From Rhodococcus tukisamuensis NBRC 100609 (GTDB taxonomy: Bacteria > Actinomycetota > Actinomycetes > Mycobacteriales > Mycobacteriaceae), in assembly GCF_001894985.1 (NCBI RefSeq), contig NZ_BCXG01000002.1:310001-374000 (forward strand): 64,000 bases of DNA. Direction: 5' to 3'. This document shows positions 35,989 to 44,529 of the stretch, in pieces. A program made the position numbers and the translations under genes. Within the stretch, counting starts at the first letter, position 1, and every line of letters begins with the position of its first letter. A model generated the notes under the pieces. That model was not told the DNA's origin and ran no database searches. It was given only the letters and a program-made list of their open reading frames with translations.

Positions 35989-36094
35989 GCGTGTTTCGGC
36001 TCGATGCGAGCACACGCCGGTCACCATCTTGTCCCAGGTTGCAAGGTCCCGTGTTCCGAATCGGGAGATTGCTCGCACAACTAACGAGGCGTCG

Positions 36095-37009
36095 TCAGCC
36101 CAGGGACTTGACCGCCGCGGTGGCGGCGAACATCCGACCCGGGTCGCGATCGTCGAAGTAGCCGCCCAGCTTGTCCGCGAGCGCAGCCGGACTGAACTGC
36201 GCGTCGTCGGCGTCGAACCGCTGCTCGACGACCGGTGCCGCCATCAGCGCGACCATCGGGCCGTACACGACGAAGACCTGACCGTTGATCGAGTCCGCGG
36301 CCGGCGAGGCCAGGTAGGACACCAGGTTGACGACGTGCTCGGGCGAGAGCGGATCGATGCCGTCCTCCGGCGCGTCACCGAAGACGTTCTCCGTCATCGC
36401 CGTGCGCGCCCGCGGGCAGATGGCGTTGGCGCGGACGCCGTAGCGCTCGAGACCACGTGCGGCCGACAGCGTGAGCGCGGTGATGCCAGCCTTGGCGGCG
36501 CCGTAGTTCGGCTGCCCGGCGGGCCCGAGCAGACCGGCCTCCGAGGAGGTGTTGATCAGACGGCCGTAGACCGGCGCGCCCGCCGCCTTGGACTCGGCGC
36601 GCCAGTGCACGGCGGCATTGCGGCAGAGCAGGAAGTGGCCACGCAGGTGCACCTTGAGCACCAGGTCCCAGTCCTCGTCGGACATGGAGAAGAGCATCTT
36701 GTCGCGGACGATGCCGGCGTTGTTGACCACGATGTCGAGGCCGCCGAACTGCTCGGTGGCGGCCGCCATCAGTGCGTCGGCCGTCGCGCGTTCCCCGATG
36801 TCGCCGGCGACGAACAGCGCCTTGCCGCCGAGAGCCTCGACCTCCGCCAGTACCGCGTCCGCGTTCTCGTCGGCGCGCAGGTCGTTGATCACGACGTTCG
36901 CACCCTGTCGAACGAGACCGAGGGCCTCAGCCTTGCCCAGGCCCGACGCTCCACCGGTCACGATCGCGACCTTGCCGTCCAGACTTACCTCGCGACTAGC
37001 CAATCTCAC
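36095..37009 (-). CDS. hsd4A: Hsd4A-type short-chain dehydrogenase (17-beta-hydroxysteroid / beta-hydroxyacyl-CoA dehydrogenase)
   Basis: About 304 residues, SDR fold. The NAD site is TGGASGLGKAEALGL, followed by NNAGIVRD. The Ser-Tyr-Lys catalytic set is in NTSSEAG and NYGAAKAGI. The C-terminus is extended beyond a minimal SDR. The family (Rv3502c, ChsB1) oxidises the 22-hydroxyacyl-CoA of the sterol side chain and can act on 17-beta-hydroxysteroids. GTG 37009 is chosen since GAAGG lies five bases upstream; the adjacent GTG 37012 is possible. A KstR-type site lies 100 bp upstream. Confidence 0.92.
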   Translation of the reverse strand: MRLASREVSLDGKVAIVTGGASGLGKAEALGLVRQGANVVINDLRADENADAVLAEVEALGGKALFVAGDIGERATADALMAAATEQFGGLDIVVNNAGIVRDKMLFSMSDEDWDLVLKVHLRGHFLLCRNAAVHWRAESKAAGAPVYGRLINTSSEAGLLGPAGQPNYGAAKAGITALTLSAARGLERYGVRANAICPRARTAMTENVFGDAPEDGIDPLSPEHVVNLVSYLASPAADSINGQVFVVYGPMVALMAAPVVEQRFDADDAQFSPAALADKLGGYFDDRDPGRMFAATAAVKSLG

Positions 37010-37108
37010 CACTGCCTTCGTGAATTTGATGAAGACTCCGACGGACGCGCGCCGCGCATTACCGGCGCGCTCCGCGGATTCCAGCCACGTTCGTGACGGC
37101 TGTCACTC

Positions 37109-37122
37109 TAGAACGTGTTCCT
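37109..37122 (-). promoter_or_regulatory. KstR-type operator upstream of hsd4A
   Basis: TAGAACGTGTTCCT fits TnnAACnnGTTnnA with one mismatch at the last base. It lies between fdxD (stop 37140) and hsd4A, giving hsd4A its own controlled promoter. Confidence 0.7.
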
Positions 37123-37139
37123 GTTTGCGGCAAGAACTG

Positions 37140-37331
37140 TCAGGCCTCGAGACGCAGCGCCGCACGTGGGCACTGCGAGACGGCCTCCTTCATCAGCGCC
37201 GCCGCCTCGGGGGTGTCCTCCGGCTGGGTGATCAGCAGCTGCTCGTCGTCATCGAGATCGAAGACGTCGGGCGCAATGCCGACACACACGCCGTTGGCCT
37301 CACACAGATCAAAATCGACCGTGACCTTCAT
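37140..37331 (-). CDS. fdxD: Small [3Fe-4S] ferredoxin
   Basis: A 63-residue ferredoxin. Three cluster cysteines are visible at 10, 16 and 54 (DLCEANGVC and SQCPRAAL). The fourth Cys of a 4Fe-4S site is absent, so a 3Fe-4S cluster is expected. Its likely role is electron delivery to a cholesterol-cluster oxygenase such as CYP125; the same gene (Rv3503c) sits beside hsd4A in M. tuberculosis. ATG 37331 has a GAGGA ribosome site. A perfect KstR site is 85 bp upstream. Confidence 0.93.
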   Translation of the reverse strand: MKVTVDFDLCEANGVCVGIAPDVFDLDDDEQLLITQPEDTPEAAALMKEAVSQCPRAALRLEA

Positions 37332-37415
37332 TGATGATCCTCACTTCTCATTCGAGTCAGACGCCTGCAACGCCGGTTCTACGGGCTGGAACCGCGTGCG
37401 GATCCAGCATAAGAC

Positions 37416-37429
37416 TAGAACCCGTTCCA
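37416..37429. promoter_or_regulatory. KstR operator between fdxD and fadE26
   Basis: TAGAACCCGTTCCA is a perfect match to TnnAACnnGTTnnA, in the divergent promoter region of fdxD and fadE26. Confidence 0.85.
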
Positions 37430-37524
37430 CTCCTGTGCAATGATGCGAAAAACCCCCGACGACGGGCCGAAAGCACGCCGCGCCCGGCAAAATCCCGGGA
37501 CGGAGCGACGGCCTTCCGCAAGAC

Positions 37525-37538
37525 TAGAACCTGTGTCA
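37525..37538 (+). promoter_or_regulatory. KstR-type operator close to fadE26
   Basis: TAGAACCTGTGTCA matches with one mismatch (GTG for GTT). It ends 18 bp before the fadE26 start, next to its GGAGAGG ribosome site, so it would overlap the leader. Confidence 0.6.
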
Positions 37539-37556
37539 GAGACCGGAGAGGCACCG

Positions 37557-38732
37557 ATGCACATCAACTACAGCGCGGAGCAACAGAAGTTGCGCGAAGA
37601 GCTCCGCGCTTACTTCGCCAAGCTCATCACTCCGGAACGCCGAGAGGCGCTCTCCGCGCAGACCGGCGAGTACGGATCGGGCACCGTCTACCGCGACGTC
37701 GTGCGCGAGATGGGCAAGGACGGCTGGCTCACTCTCGGCTGGCCCAAGGAGTACGGCGGACAGGAACGCTCGCCGATCGACCAGTTGATCTTCACCGACG
37801 AGGCCGCGATCGCCGGCGCCCCGGTCCCGTTCCTCACCATCAACTCCGTCGCGCCGACAATCATGCATTACGGCTCCGAGGAGCAGAAGAAGTTCTTCCT
37901 GCCCAAGATCTCCTCGGGTGAGGTGCACTTCTCCATCGGGTACTCCGAGCCCAGCGCGGGCACCGACCTGGCCAGCCTGCGGACCACCGCGGTCAAGGAC
38001 GGCGACGACTACATCGTCAACGGCCAGAAGATGTGGACCAGCCTCATCGCGTATGCGGACTACGTCTGGCTCGCCGTGCGCACCGACCAGAACGCCAAGA
38101 AGCACAAGGGCATCAGCATGCTCATCGTGCCGACCACCGCCGAGGGCTTCTCGTACACGCCCGTGCACACCATGGCGGGTCCGGACACCAGCGCCACGTA
38201 CTACCAGGACGTGCGCGTGCCGTCGTCCGCACTGGTCGGCGAGGAGAACGGCGGCTGGGGCCTGATGACCAACCAGCTCAACCACGAACGCGTGGCGCTG
38301 GTCTCCGCCGCACAGATCCAGGGCGCGCTGCGCGACACGATCGAGTGGGCGCAGAACACCAAGATGGCCGACGGTCGTCGCGTCATCGACCAGGAATGGG
38401 TGCAGATCAACATCGCCCGCGTACACGCCAAGGTCGAGTACCTCAAGCTGCTGAACTGGGAGGTCTCCTCCGCGGACGCCCCGAGCAAGGGCGACGCGTC
38501 GGCCTGCAAGGTGTTCGGCACCGAGTTCGCCACCGAGGCATACCGACTGCTGATGGAGGTCCTCGGTCCGCTGGCGTACCTGCGCCAGGACTCGAAGGGC
38601 GTCGCCGTGCGCGGCCGCCTCGAGCGGTGGCACCGGTCCGCGCTGATCCTGACCTTCGGCGGCGGAACCAACGAGGTGCAGCGCGACATCCTCGCCATGA
38701 CGGCACTGGGCCAGCCGCCCGCCAAGCGGTGA
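37557..38732 (+). CDS. fadE26: Acyl-CoA dehydrogenase, alpha subunit for the sterol side chain (ChsE4)
   Basis: A 391-residue acyl-CoA dehydrogenase starting MHINYSAEQQKLREELRAYF at ATG 37557, with GGAGAGG upstream. FAD-site blocks are GYSEPSAGTDLASL and KMWTSLIAYADYVWLAVRTD. The C-terminal GGGTNEVQRDILA block is typical. In M. tuberculosis FadE26 (ChsE4) and FadE27 (ChsE5) form an alpha2beta2 enzyme that dehydrogenates C27 and C24 sterol side-chain CoA thioesters. The FadE27 gene follows 69 bp downstream, consistent with this. Confidence 0.94.
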   Translation: MHINYSAEQQKLREELRAYFAKLITPERREALSAQTGEYGSGTVYRDVVREMGKDGWLTLGWPKEYGGQERSPIDQLIFTDEAAIAGAPVPFLTINSVAPTIMHYGSEEQKKFFLPKISSGEVHFSIGYSEPSAGTDLASLRTTAVKDGDDYIVNGQKMWTSLIAYADYVWLAVRTDQNAKKHKGISMLIVPTTAEGFSYTPVHTMAGPDTSATYYQDVRVPSSALVGEENGGWGLMTNQLNHERVALVSAAQIQGALRDTIEWAQNTKMADGRRVIDQEWVQINIARVHAKVEYLKLLNWEVSSADAPSKGDASACKVFGTEFATEAYRLLMEVLGPLAYLRQDSKGVAVRGRLERWHRSALILTFGGGTNEVQRDILAMTALGQPPAKR

Positions 38733-38801
38733 CTGCCACCGCCCACCCGGCGCTGACCCCGGCCCCCATCCTGCGCTGACCGCGCGAGTCAAAGGAACAT
38801 C

Positions 38802-39920
38802 ATGGACTTCACCCACACAGAGGCCCAGCAGGACCTCGAACAGCTCACCCGGAGCATCGCCGAGAAGCTCACCACCCCGGAACGACTCAAGGAGCTCGAC
38901 GGCGCGCAGGATCGCTTCGACGACAAGCTCTGGAAGGCACTTGCCGACGCCGGCGTGCTCGCCGCGGCGCTGCCGGAGTCGGTCGGCGGCGGCGGCTTCG
39001 GCATCCTCGAGCAGTGCTCGGTGCTGCGCGAGATCGGCCGGCCCCTCGCACCGGTGCCGTACCTGTCCTCGATCGTCCTCGCCGCCTCGGCACTGGCCGA
39101 GTTCGGTGACGACGCCCAGCGGCAGTGGGCGCAGCGCGCCGGCGCCGGCGAGGTCGTCCTCACCGTCGCCCTCGCCGAGGAGCTCAACGACAACCCGGCC
39201 AAGCCGGTGACCACGGCAGTGCGCAGCGGTGACGACTGGGTGCTGACCGGCACCAAGATCACCGTGCCCGCAGCCACTTTCGCGGACCTGATCCTGGTTC
39301 CCGCCACCACCCCCGAGGGTGTCGCGGTGTTCCTGGTGCAGCCGTCCGACGCCGGGGTCACCGTCGAACGCCAGCGTGTCACCGATTTCAGCGCGGAGTC
39401 GATCGTCGAGTTCGCCGGCACCAAGGTCGGTTCGGACCGACTGCTCGGCAGCACCGACAACGGCGCCGAGATCATGGACTGGATCCTGGCCCGCGCCGCC
39501 GTCGCGCTGAGCGCGACCCAGCTCGGCACCCTGGAGCGAGCCCTGGAACTGGTCGCGGAGTACGCGCGCGAGCGGGTCCAGTTCGACCGTCCGATCGGCA
39601 GCTTCCAGGCCGTGGCCCAGCGCCTCGCAGACGCCTTCATCGACGTCAAGGGCGCCCGGCTGACGCTCTGGCAGGCCGCCTGGCGGCTCAGCGAGAACCT
39701 GCCGGCCGAGGAGGAGGTCCGGACCGCGAAGTTCTGGGCAGCCGATGCCGGTCACCGGGTGGCGCACACCGTGATCCACGTCCACGGCGGTGTCGGCCTC
39801 GACCGCGAACACCCCGTGCACCGCTACTTCCTGGCGGCCAAGCACAACGAGTTCGCGCTCGGCTCGGCCACCGAGCAGTTGCGCCGACTGGGACAGATCC
39901 TGGCCGACGTGCCGGCCTGA
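38802..39920 (+). CDS. fadE27: Acyl-CoA dehydrogenase, beta subunit for the sterol side chain (ChsE5)
   Basis: A 372-residue acyl-CoA dehydrogenase-like protein, divergent from its partner as expected for the second subunit of ChsE4-ChsE5. It has the N-terminal helical domain (1-120), a central beta domain (AALAEELNDN, TGTKITVPAA) and the C-terminal helical domain with VHGGVGLDREHPVHRYF. The usual catalytic-base context is weaker than in FadE26. ATG 38802 follows an AAAGGA site. It is in an operon with fadE26 and fadD17. Confidence 0.93.
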   Translation: MDFTHTEAQQDLEQLTRSIAEKLTTPERLKELDGAQDRFDDKLWKALADAGVLAAALPESVGGGGFGILEQCSVLREIGRPLAPVPYLSSIVLAASALAEFGDDAQRQWAQRAGAGEVVLTVALAEELNDNPAKPVTTAVRSGDDWVLTGTKITVPAATFADLILVPATTPEGVAVFLVQPSDAGVTVERQRVTDFSAESIVEFAGTKVGSDRLLGSTDNGAEIMDWILARAAVALSATQLGTLERALELVAEYARERVQFDRPIGSFQAVAQRLADAFIDVKGARLTLWQAAWRLSENLPAEEEVRTAKFWAADAGHRVAHTVIHVHGGVGLDREHPVHRYFLAAKHNEFALGSATEQLRRLGQILADVPA

Positions 39921-39936
39921 ACCTAGGCTGCACACC

Positions 39937-41559
39937 ATGACGATCGCCACGCCCACTGTCACCGATCTGCTGCTCCGGCTTCGAGACGACGACGACCACG
40001 GAATCCTGTTCGAGGACAAGAAGATTCCGTGGTCCGAGCACGTCGCACTCAGTGCCGACCTGGCGGCGGGCCTGGCGACCCTGTTCGATCCGGCAGCACC
40101 CCGACACGTCGGGGTGCTGCTGGACAACGTGCCCGAGTTCTCCCTCCTGCTCGGCGCCGCGGCACTGGGCGGATCGGTCGTGGTGGGACTGAACACCACC
40201 CGCCGTGGCGAGGCCCTCGCCGGCGACATCGCCCGGGCCGACTGCCAGGTGGTCGTCGCCGACTCCTCGACTGTCGAACTGCTGGACGGCCTCGACCTCG
40301 GCGGGGTCCGCGTCCTCACCGTCGACTCCCCGGACTGGACGAATCTGCTTGCCGCCCACCGCGGCAGCGCCGTGCCGGACCGTGTCGCGGCGGGCGACGA
40401 CCTGTTCATGCTGATCTTCACCTCCGGCACCAGCGGCAACCCGAAGGCCGTGCGGGTCACGCACAAGATGGTCGCCGGTCCGGGACGGATGCTGGCGGAC
40501 CGCTTCGAACTGTCCGCCGCCGACACCACCTACGCGTCGATGCCCCTGTTCCACTCCGGCGCGGTCATGGCGTGCTGGGCCATCGCCCTGGCCGTCGGCG
40601 GAAACTTCGCCCTGCGACGCAAGTTCTCGGCGTCCGGGTTCCTGCCGGATGTGCGCCGATTCGGCGCCACCTTCGCGCACTACGTGGGCAAGCCCCTCGC
40701 CTACGTGCTCGCCACACCCGAACGGGCCGACGACGCGGACAACCCGCTGAAGGTCGTCTACGGCAACGAGGGCTCGGCGTCTGCGATCGCCGAGTTCGCG
40801 CGCCGCTTTGCCGTCCGGGTGGTCGACGGCTTCGGCTCCACCGAGGGCGGGGTGTTGATCTCCCGGCCGCCGGGCACCCCGCCCGGGGCGCTGGGCCCGC
40901 TGCCCGCCGGCATCGCCGTCCTCGATCCAGACGACGGAACACCCTGCCCCATCGCAGAATTCGACGACAATGGGCACATCACCAACGCCGACAAGGCCAC
41001 CGGCGAACTGGTGAACACCGCCGGCACCGGCAGTTTCGCCGGCTACTACAAGAACCCCGAGGCCGAGGCCGAGCGGGTCCGCGACGGCCAGTACTGGAGC
41101 GGCGATCTCGGCTACGTCGACGCCGACGGCTACGTCTACTTCGCGGGCCGCAGCTCGGGGTGGATGCGGGTGGACGGCGAGAACCTCGGCACCGCTCCGA
41201 TCGAGAACATCGTCTCCCGCCACCCGCAGGTCGTGGAGGCCGCGGCCTACGCGGTCCCGGATCCGCAGGTCGGCGACCGCGTCGCGGTGGCGCTGGTGGT
41301 CGCGGACGGCTTCGACGTCGACGAGTTCGCCGAGTTCCTCACCAGCCAACCCGATCTCGGACCCAAGCAGGTCCCGACTGTCATCCGAGTGAGCGCAGAC
41401 CTGCCCAAGACCGCGACCTACAAGGTGCTCGGCCGTTCATTGAGCGCACAGCGCTGGAACTCCCCCGACCCCACCTGGTTCCGGGCCGCCGGGACCACCT
41501 CGTTCGTCCCCGTCACCGCCGAACTCGCGGCCAAACTCGACGCCGAACTCGACCGCTGA
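39937..41559 (+). CDS. fadD17: Acyl-CoA synthetase (sterol side chain)
   Basis: A 540-residue AMP-forming ligase of the ANL superfamily. The P-loop is FTSGTSGNPKAVRV, followed by GFGSTEGG, the hinge/adenylate motif YWSGDLGYVDADGYVYFAGR and a C-terminal ATYKVLGRSL segment with the catalytic Lys. In M. tuberculosis FadD17 activates C24 (3-carbon-shortened) sterol side-chain acids, matching the position after fadE26-fadE27. ATG 39937 is 16 bases after the fadE27 stop; in-frame codons upstream lie inside fadE27. Confidence 0.92.
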   Translation: MTIATPTVTDLLLRLRDDDDHGILFEDKKIPWSEHVALSADLAAGLATLFDPAAPRHVGVLLDNVPEFSLLLGAAALGGSVVVGLNTTRRGEALAGDIARADCQVVVADSSTVELLDGLDLGGVRVLTVDSPDWTNLLAAHRGSAVPDRVAAGDDLFMLIFTSGTSGNPKAVRVTHKMVAGPGRMLADRFELSAADTTYASMPLFHSGAVMACWAIALAVGGNFALRRKFSASGFLPDVRRFGATFAHYVGKPLAYVLATPERADDADNPLKVVYGNEGSASAIAEFARRFAVRVVDGFGSTEGGVLISRPPGTPPGALGPLPAGIAVLDPDDGTPCPIAEFDDNGHITNADKATGELVNTAGTGSFAGYYKNPEAEAERVRDGQYWSGDLGYVDADGYVYFAGRSSGWMRVDGENLGTAPIENIVSRHPQVVEAAAYAVPDPQVGDRVAVALVVADGFDVDEFAEFLTSQPDLGPKQVPTVIRVSADLPKTATYKVLGRSLSAQRWNSPDPTWFRAAGTTSFVPVTAELAAKLDAELDR

Positions 41560-41610
41560 GCGCAGACATCTGATCCGACGGTGAAGGAGTCCCGCCGGAT
41601 TCGTTCACCG

Positions 41611-41653
41611 ACACCGAAGGCCGGGTACGAGATTCGTACCCGGCCTTCGGTGT
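41611..41653. terminator. Strong bidirectional terminator between fadD17 and the NPD gene
   Basis: A perfect 20-bp stem (41611-41630 with 41634-41653) and a 3-base loop lies between two convergent operons. Confidence 0.85.
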
Positions 41654-41689
41654 GTGGCCTTCACTGTCCACGCCCGTGGGCGATGGAAC

Positions 41690-42802
41690 CTACTTGAGCT
41701 TCTCCAGTCGCGCGACGGTCGCGTCGAACTCGGCGACCAGTTCGGCGATCGACTCGGCGACCGGCCGGATCTCGTTCATCCGCCCGACGATCTGTCCTGC
41801 CGGCATCGCGACCACCTCGGGATCCTCCGAGGCGACGATCCGCTGGTGTGCCTCGGCCACCAGCAGGTTCTGCAGCGGCATCGGCAGCGCGTCCGGTGCG
41901 CCGGGCTTGGACCAGGCCTCCGTCCACTTGGTCTTGAGCAGGCGAGCCGGCTTGCCCGAGTAGATCCGCGAGCGAACGGTGTCACTCGAGGTCGCGGCGA
42001 GCAGCGCACGCTGCGTTGCCGACGTCCCGTCGGCGGCGCTGCCCAGCTTGTACTCCGCGGCGGTGAGCCAGTACGACCCCATCCACACGCCGGAGGCGCC
42101 GAGGCTCATCGCCGCCGCGATCTGCCGGCCGCTGCCGATACCACCCGCGGCCAGCACGGTGGCGGAATCGCCCACCGCGTCGACGATCTCGGGAACGAGG
42201 ACCATCGAGGCGATCTCACCCGTGTGGCCACCCGCCTCGTAGCCCTGGGCGATGACGATGTCGACGCCGTTGGCAACGTGGCTCAGTGCGTGACCGACCG
42301 CGCCGGCCAGGGCCGCGACCGGCACCCCGTGCGCGTGCGCCTCGTCGATGACGTCCTTGGGCGGCGAACCGAGCGCATTCGCGATCAGCGCCGGACGGTG
42401 CCGGAGTGCGACGTCGACCTGCGCGCGGGCCACCGAGTGCAGCCAGCCGAGGGTTCCCGTCGCCCGCTCGACGTCGTCGGACAGCTGCGGAACGCCGAGT
42501 TCGTCGAGCGTCCGGTTGACGAACGCGCGGTGCTCGGCCGGGATCAGCTTGTCCAGGTCGACCGCCGCGCCCTCGGTCGGGATCTTGGCCGGCATGACGA
42601 TGTCGACGCCGTACGGCTTGCCGTCGGTGTTCTCGTCCATCCAGGTGAGGACGGCCTCGAGCTCCTCGGGGTCGTTGAACCGCACGCAGCCGAGCACACC
42701 GAGTCCGCCGGCCCGCGACACCGCCGCCGCCACGTGCTCGGACGGGGTGAACGCGAAGATCGGGTACTCGATGCCGAACTTCTCGGCCAGGGCGTTACGC
42801 AT
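41690..42802 (-). CDS. NPD-family flavoprotein (nitronate monooxygenase-like)
   Basis: A 370-residue TIM-barrel FMN protein of the nitronate monooxygenase / 2-nitropropane dioxygenase family. Blocks seen: IEYPIFAFTPSEHVAAAVSRAGGLGVLG, the FMN-site AQGYEAGGHTGEIA (about 195-208) and LAAGGIGSGRQIAAAMSLGASGVWMGS. It starts with ATG 42802, overlapping the fadD19 stop by one base. Family members in steroid clusters (e.g. IpdC) act on steroid CoA thioesters rather than nitronates. A role as oxidoreductase on a branched side-chain CoA is inferred. Confidence 0.85.
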   Translation of the reverse strand: MRNALAEKFGIEYPIFAFTPSEHVAAAVSRAGGLGVLGCVRFNDPEELEAVLTWMDENTDGKPYGVDIVMPAKIPTEGAAVDLDKLIPAEHRAFVNRTLDELGVPQLSDDVERATGTLGWLHSVARAQVDVALRHRPALIANALGSPPKDVIDEAHAHGVPVAALAGAVGHALSHVANGVDIVIAQGYEAGGHTGEIASMVLVPEIVDAVGDSATVLAAGGIGSGRQIAAAMSLGASGVWMGSYWLTAAEYKLGSAADGTSATQRALLAATSSDTVRSRIYSGKPARLLKTKWTEAWSKPGAPDALPMPLQNLLVAEAHQRIVASEDPEVVAMPAGQIVGRMNEIRPVAESIAELVAEFDATVARLEKLK

Positions 42803-44448
42803 CAGGAGTTCCCGTTGGTGAGGTGGTCGTCGGCCTCGCGCAACTCGGTCTGCTCCTTGGCCCAGCGGTAGTCCGGCTTGCCGGCCGGGGACCGCTTGAT
42901 CGCGTCGACGATCCAGAGACTGCGCGGCACCTTGTATCCGGCGATCTCCTTGCGAGCCGCGTCGACGATGTCGTTGAGGCTCGGACGGGTGCCTTCGCGC
43001 GGCGCGACCACCGCGGCGACCCGCTGGCCGAAGCGCTCGTCCGGAACACCGACGACGAGGGTGTCGAAGACGTCGGGATGCGACTTGACTGCGCCCTCGA
43101 CCTCCTCGGGGTAGATCTTCTCGCCGCCGCTGTTGATCGACACCGAACCACGACCGAGCATGGTGACGGTGCCGTCCGCCTCGACGGTGGCGTAGTCGCC
43201 GGGGATCGAGTAGCGAACCCCGTTGAACGTCTTGAACGTCGCCGCGGTCTTCACCTCGTCCTTGTAGTAGCCGAGGGGGATGTGCCCGTGACGGGCCAGC
43301 AGGCCGACCTGACCGGAACCGGGCTCGACCTGGTTGCCGTCGTCGTCGATGACGACGGTGGAGGCGTCGATCTTCACCCGCGGTCCGCCGGTGTGCTCGA
43401 AGCCCTTCGAGATGGTCGCCAGGCCGCCGAAGCCGGTCTCCGACGAACCGATCGAGTCGGTGAGCAGACGGTTGGGCAGCAGGTCGAGGAACTGCTCCTT
43501 GAGCGACGGCGAGAACAGGGCCGCGCTGCTCGCGATCACGTACAGCGACGAGAGGTCGTACGGCTCACCGGTCTCCGGGTTGCCGGCGAGGAGGGCGTCG
43601 ACCATGGGGCGCGCCATCGCGTCACCCGTGATGAAGATGAGGTTGACCTTGTGCTTGTCGATGACCTGCCACACCTCGTGGCCGTCGAACTCGGGGTGCA
43701 TCACGAGGGTGCCGCCGCCGAAGAGGCTGTGGAACACCGCGGACTGCGAGCCGCCGTGGATCATCGGGGGGATCGGGAAGCGGACCATCGCGGGGTTGGC
43801 GGCGCCGACCTTCGCGATCTCCCACTCGTCCTCAACCCGCTCACCGGTGATGAAGTTGGTGCCACCGCCGAGCACCCGCCACCAGTCCTCGTGACGCCAC
43901 ATGACGCCCTTGGGCATGCCGGTGGTGCCGCCGGTGTAGAGCATGAAGATGTCGTCGGGGCTGCGCTCGCCGAAGTCACGCTCGGGCCGTCCCTCGGACA
44001 GGGCCTGCTCGTACTCGACGCCGCCGAACGAGGCGATGTCCAGATCGGTGCCGTCCTCGACGACGATCACGGACTTGACCAGCGGCGTGTTCGGCAACAC
44101 GTTGGCCACCTTGTCGACGTACCGGCGCTCGACGATGAGCGCAGCCATGTCCGAGTTCTCGAAGATGTACTGCAACTCGTTCTCGACGTAGCGGTAGTTG
44201 ACGTTGACCATCACCGCACGGGCCTTGAACACCGCCACCATGGCCTCGATGGCCTCGATGGTGTTGCGGCTGTAGATGCCCACCTTGTCACCCGGCTTGA
44301 TGCCGTGATCCTGCAGGTAGTGGGCGAGACGGTTGGTCCGCTCCTCCAGCTGCGCGTAGGTGATCTCGCGGTCGCTGTCCAGCAGCGCCACCCGCTCGGG
44401 ATTCAGGTCGATGGAGTGCTCGACGAAGTCTGCGATATTAAGGGCCAC
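42802..44448 (-). CDS. fadD19: Steroid side-chain acyl-CoA synthetase FadD19
   Basis: A 548-residue AMP-forming ligase. The P-loop is YTGGTTGMPKGVMWRHED, followed by the SIGSSETGFGG motif, IPGDYATVEADGTVTMLGRGSVSINSG and the C-terminal KRSPAGKPDYRWAKEQTE with the catalytic Lys. The sequence closely follows what I recall of Rv3515c. FadD19 activates long sterol side chains and is essential for C24-branched sterols in Rhodococcus. The start is GTG 44448 (VALNIADF); frames upstream overlap the KstR operator. It is coupled to the NPD gene. Confidence 0.94.
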   Translation of the reverse strand: MALNIADFVEHSIDLNPERVALLDSDREITYAQLEERTNRLAHYLQDHGIKPGDKVGIYSRNTIEAIEAMVAVFKARAVMVNVNYRYVENELQYIFENSDMAALIVERRYVDKVANVLPNTPLVKSVIVVEDGTDLDIASFGGVEYEQALSEGRPERDFGERSPDDIFMLYTGGTTGMPKGVMWRHEDWWRVLGGGTNFITGERVEDEWEIAKVGAANPAMVRFPIPPMIHGGSQSAVFHSLFGGGTLVMHPEFDGHEVWQVIDKHKVNLIFITGDAMARPMVDALLAGNPETGEPYDLSSLYVIASSAALFSPSLKEQFLDLLPNRLLTDSIGSSETGFGGLATISKGFEHTGGPRVKIDASTVVIDDDGNQVEPGSGQVGLLARHGHIPLGYYKDEVKTAATFKTFNGVRYSIPGDYATVEADGTVTMLGRGSVSINSGGEKIYPEEVEGAVKSHPDVFDTLVVGVPDERFGQRVAAVVAPREGTRPSLNDIVDAARKEIAGYKVPRSLWIVDAIKRSPAGKPDYRWAKEQTELREADDHLTNGNS

Positions 44449-44459
44449 GTCCAACAAAA

Positions 44460-44473
44460 TAGAACGTGTTACC
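44460..44473. promoter_or_regulatory. KstR-type operator between fadD19 and echA19
   Basis: TAGAACGTGTTACC fits TnnAACnnGTTnnA with one mismatch at the final base. It begins only 12 bp upstream of fadD19 and 57 bp upstream of echA19, so it can control both. Confidence 0.75.
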
Positions 44474-44529
44474 GTTTCATGCAAGGGTCAGTTTGAGACC
44501 CACCTCACACGAGATCGGGAGCGAATTAA

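Larger units (their letters stand above)
35501..36094. other. 594-bp gap between yrbE4A and hsd4A
   Basis: The longest gene-poor stretch in the window. It holds the yrbE4A ribosome site, a KstR operator (35588-35601), a doubtful small frame (35605-35793), a perfect hairpin (35867-35909) and a second KstR-like site (35975-35988). No conserved protein is apparent in any frame. Confidence 0.7.

Noticed and set aside
37536-40529. Minus-strand open frame of 997 codons
   Set aside because: Shadow of fadE26, fadE27 and fadD17, whose motifs are clear on the plus strand.
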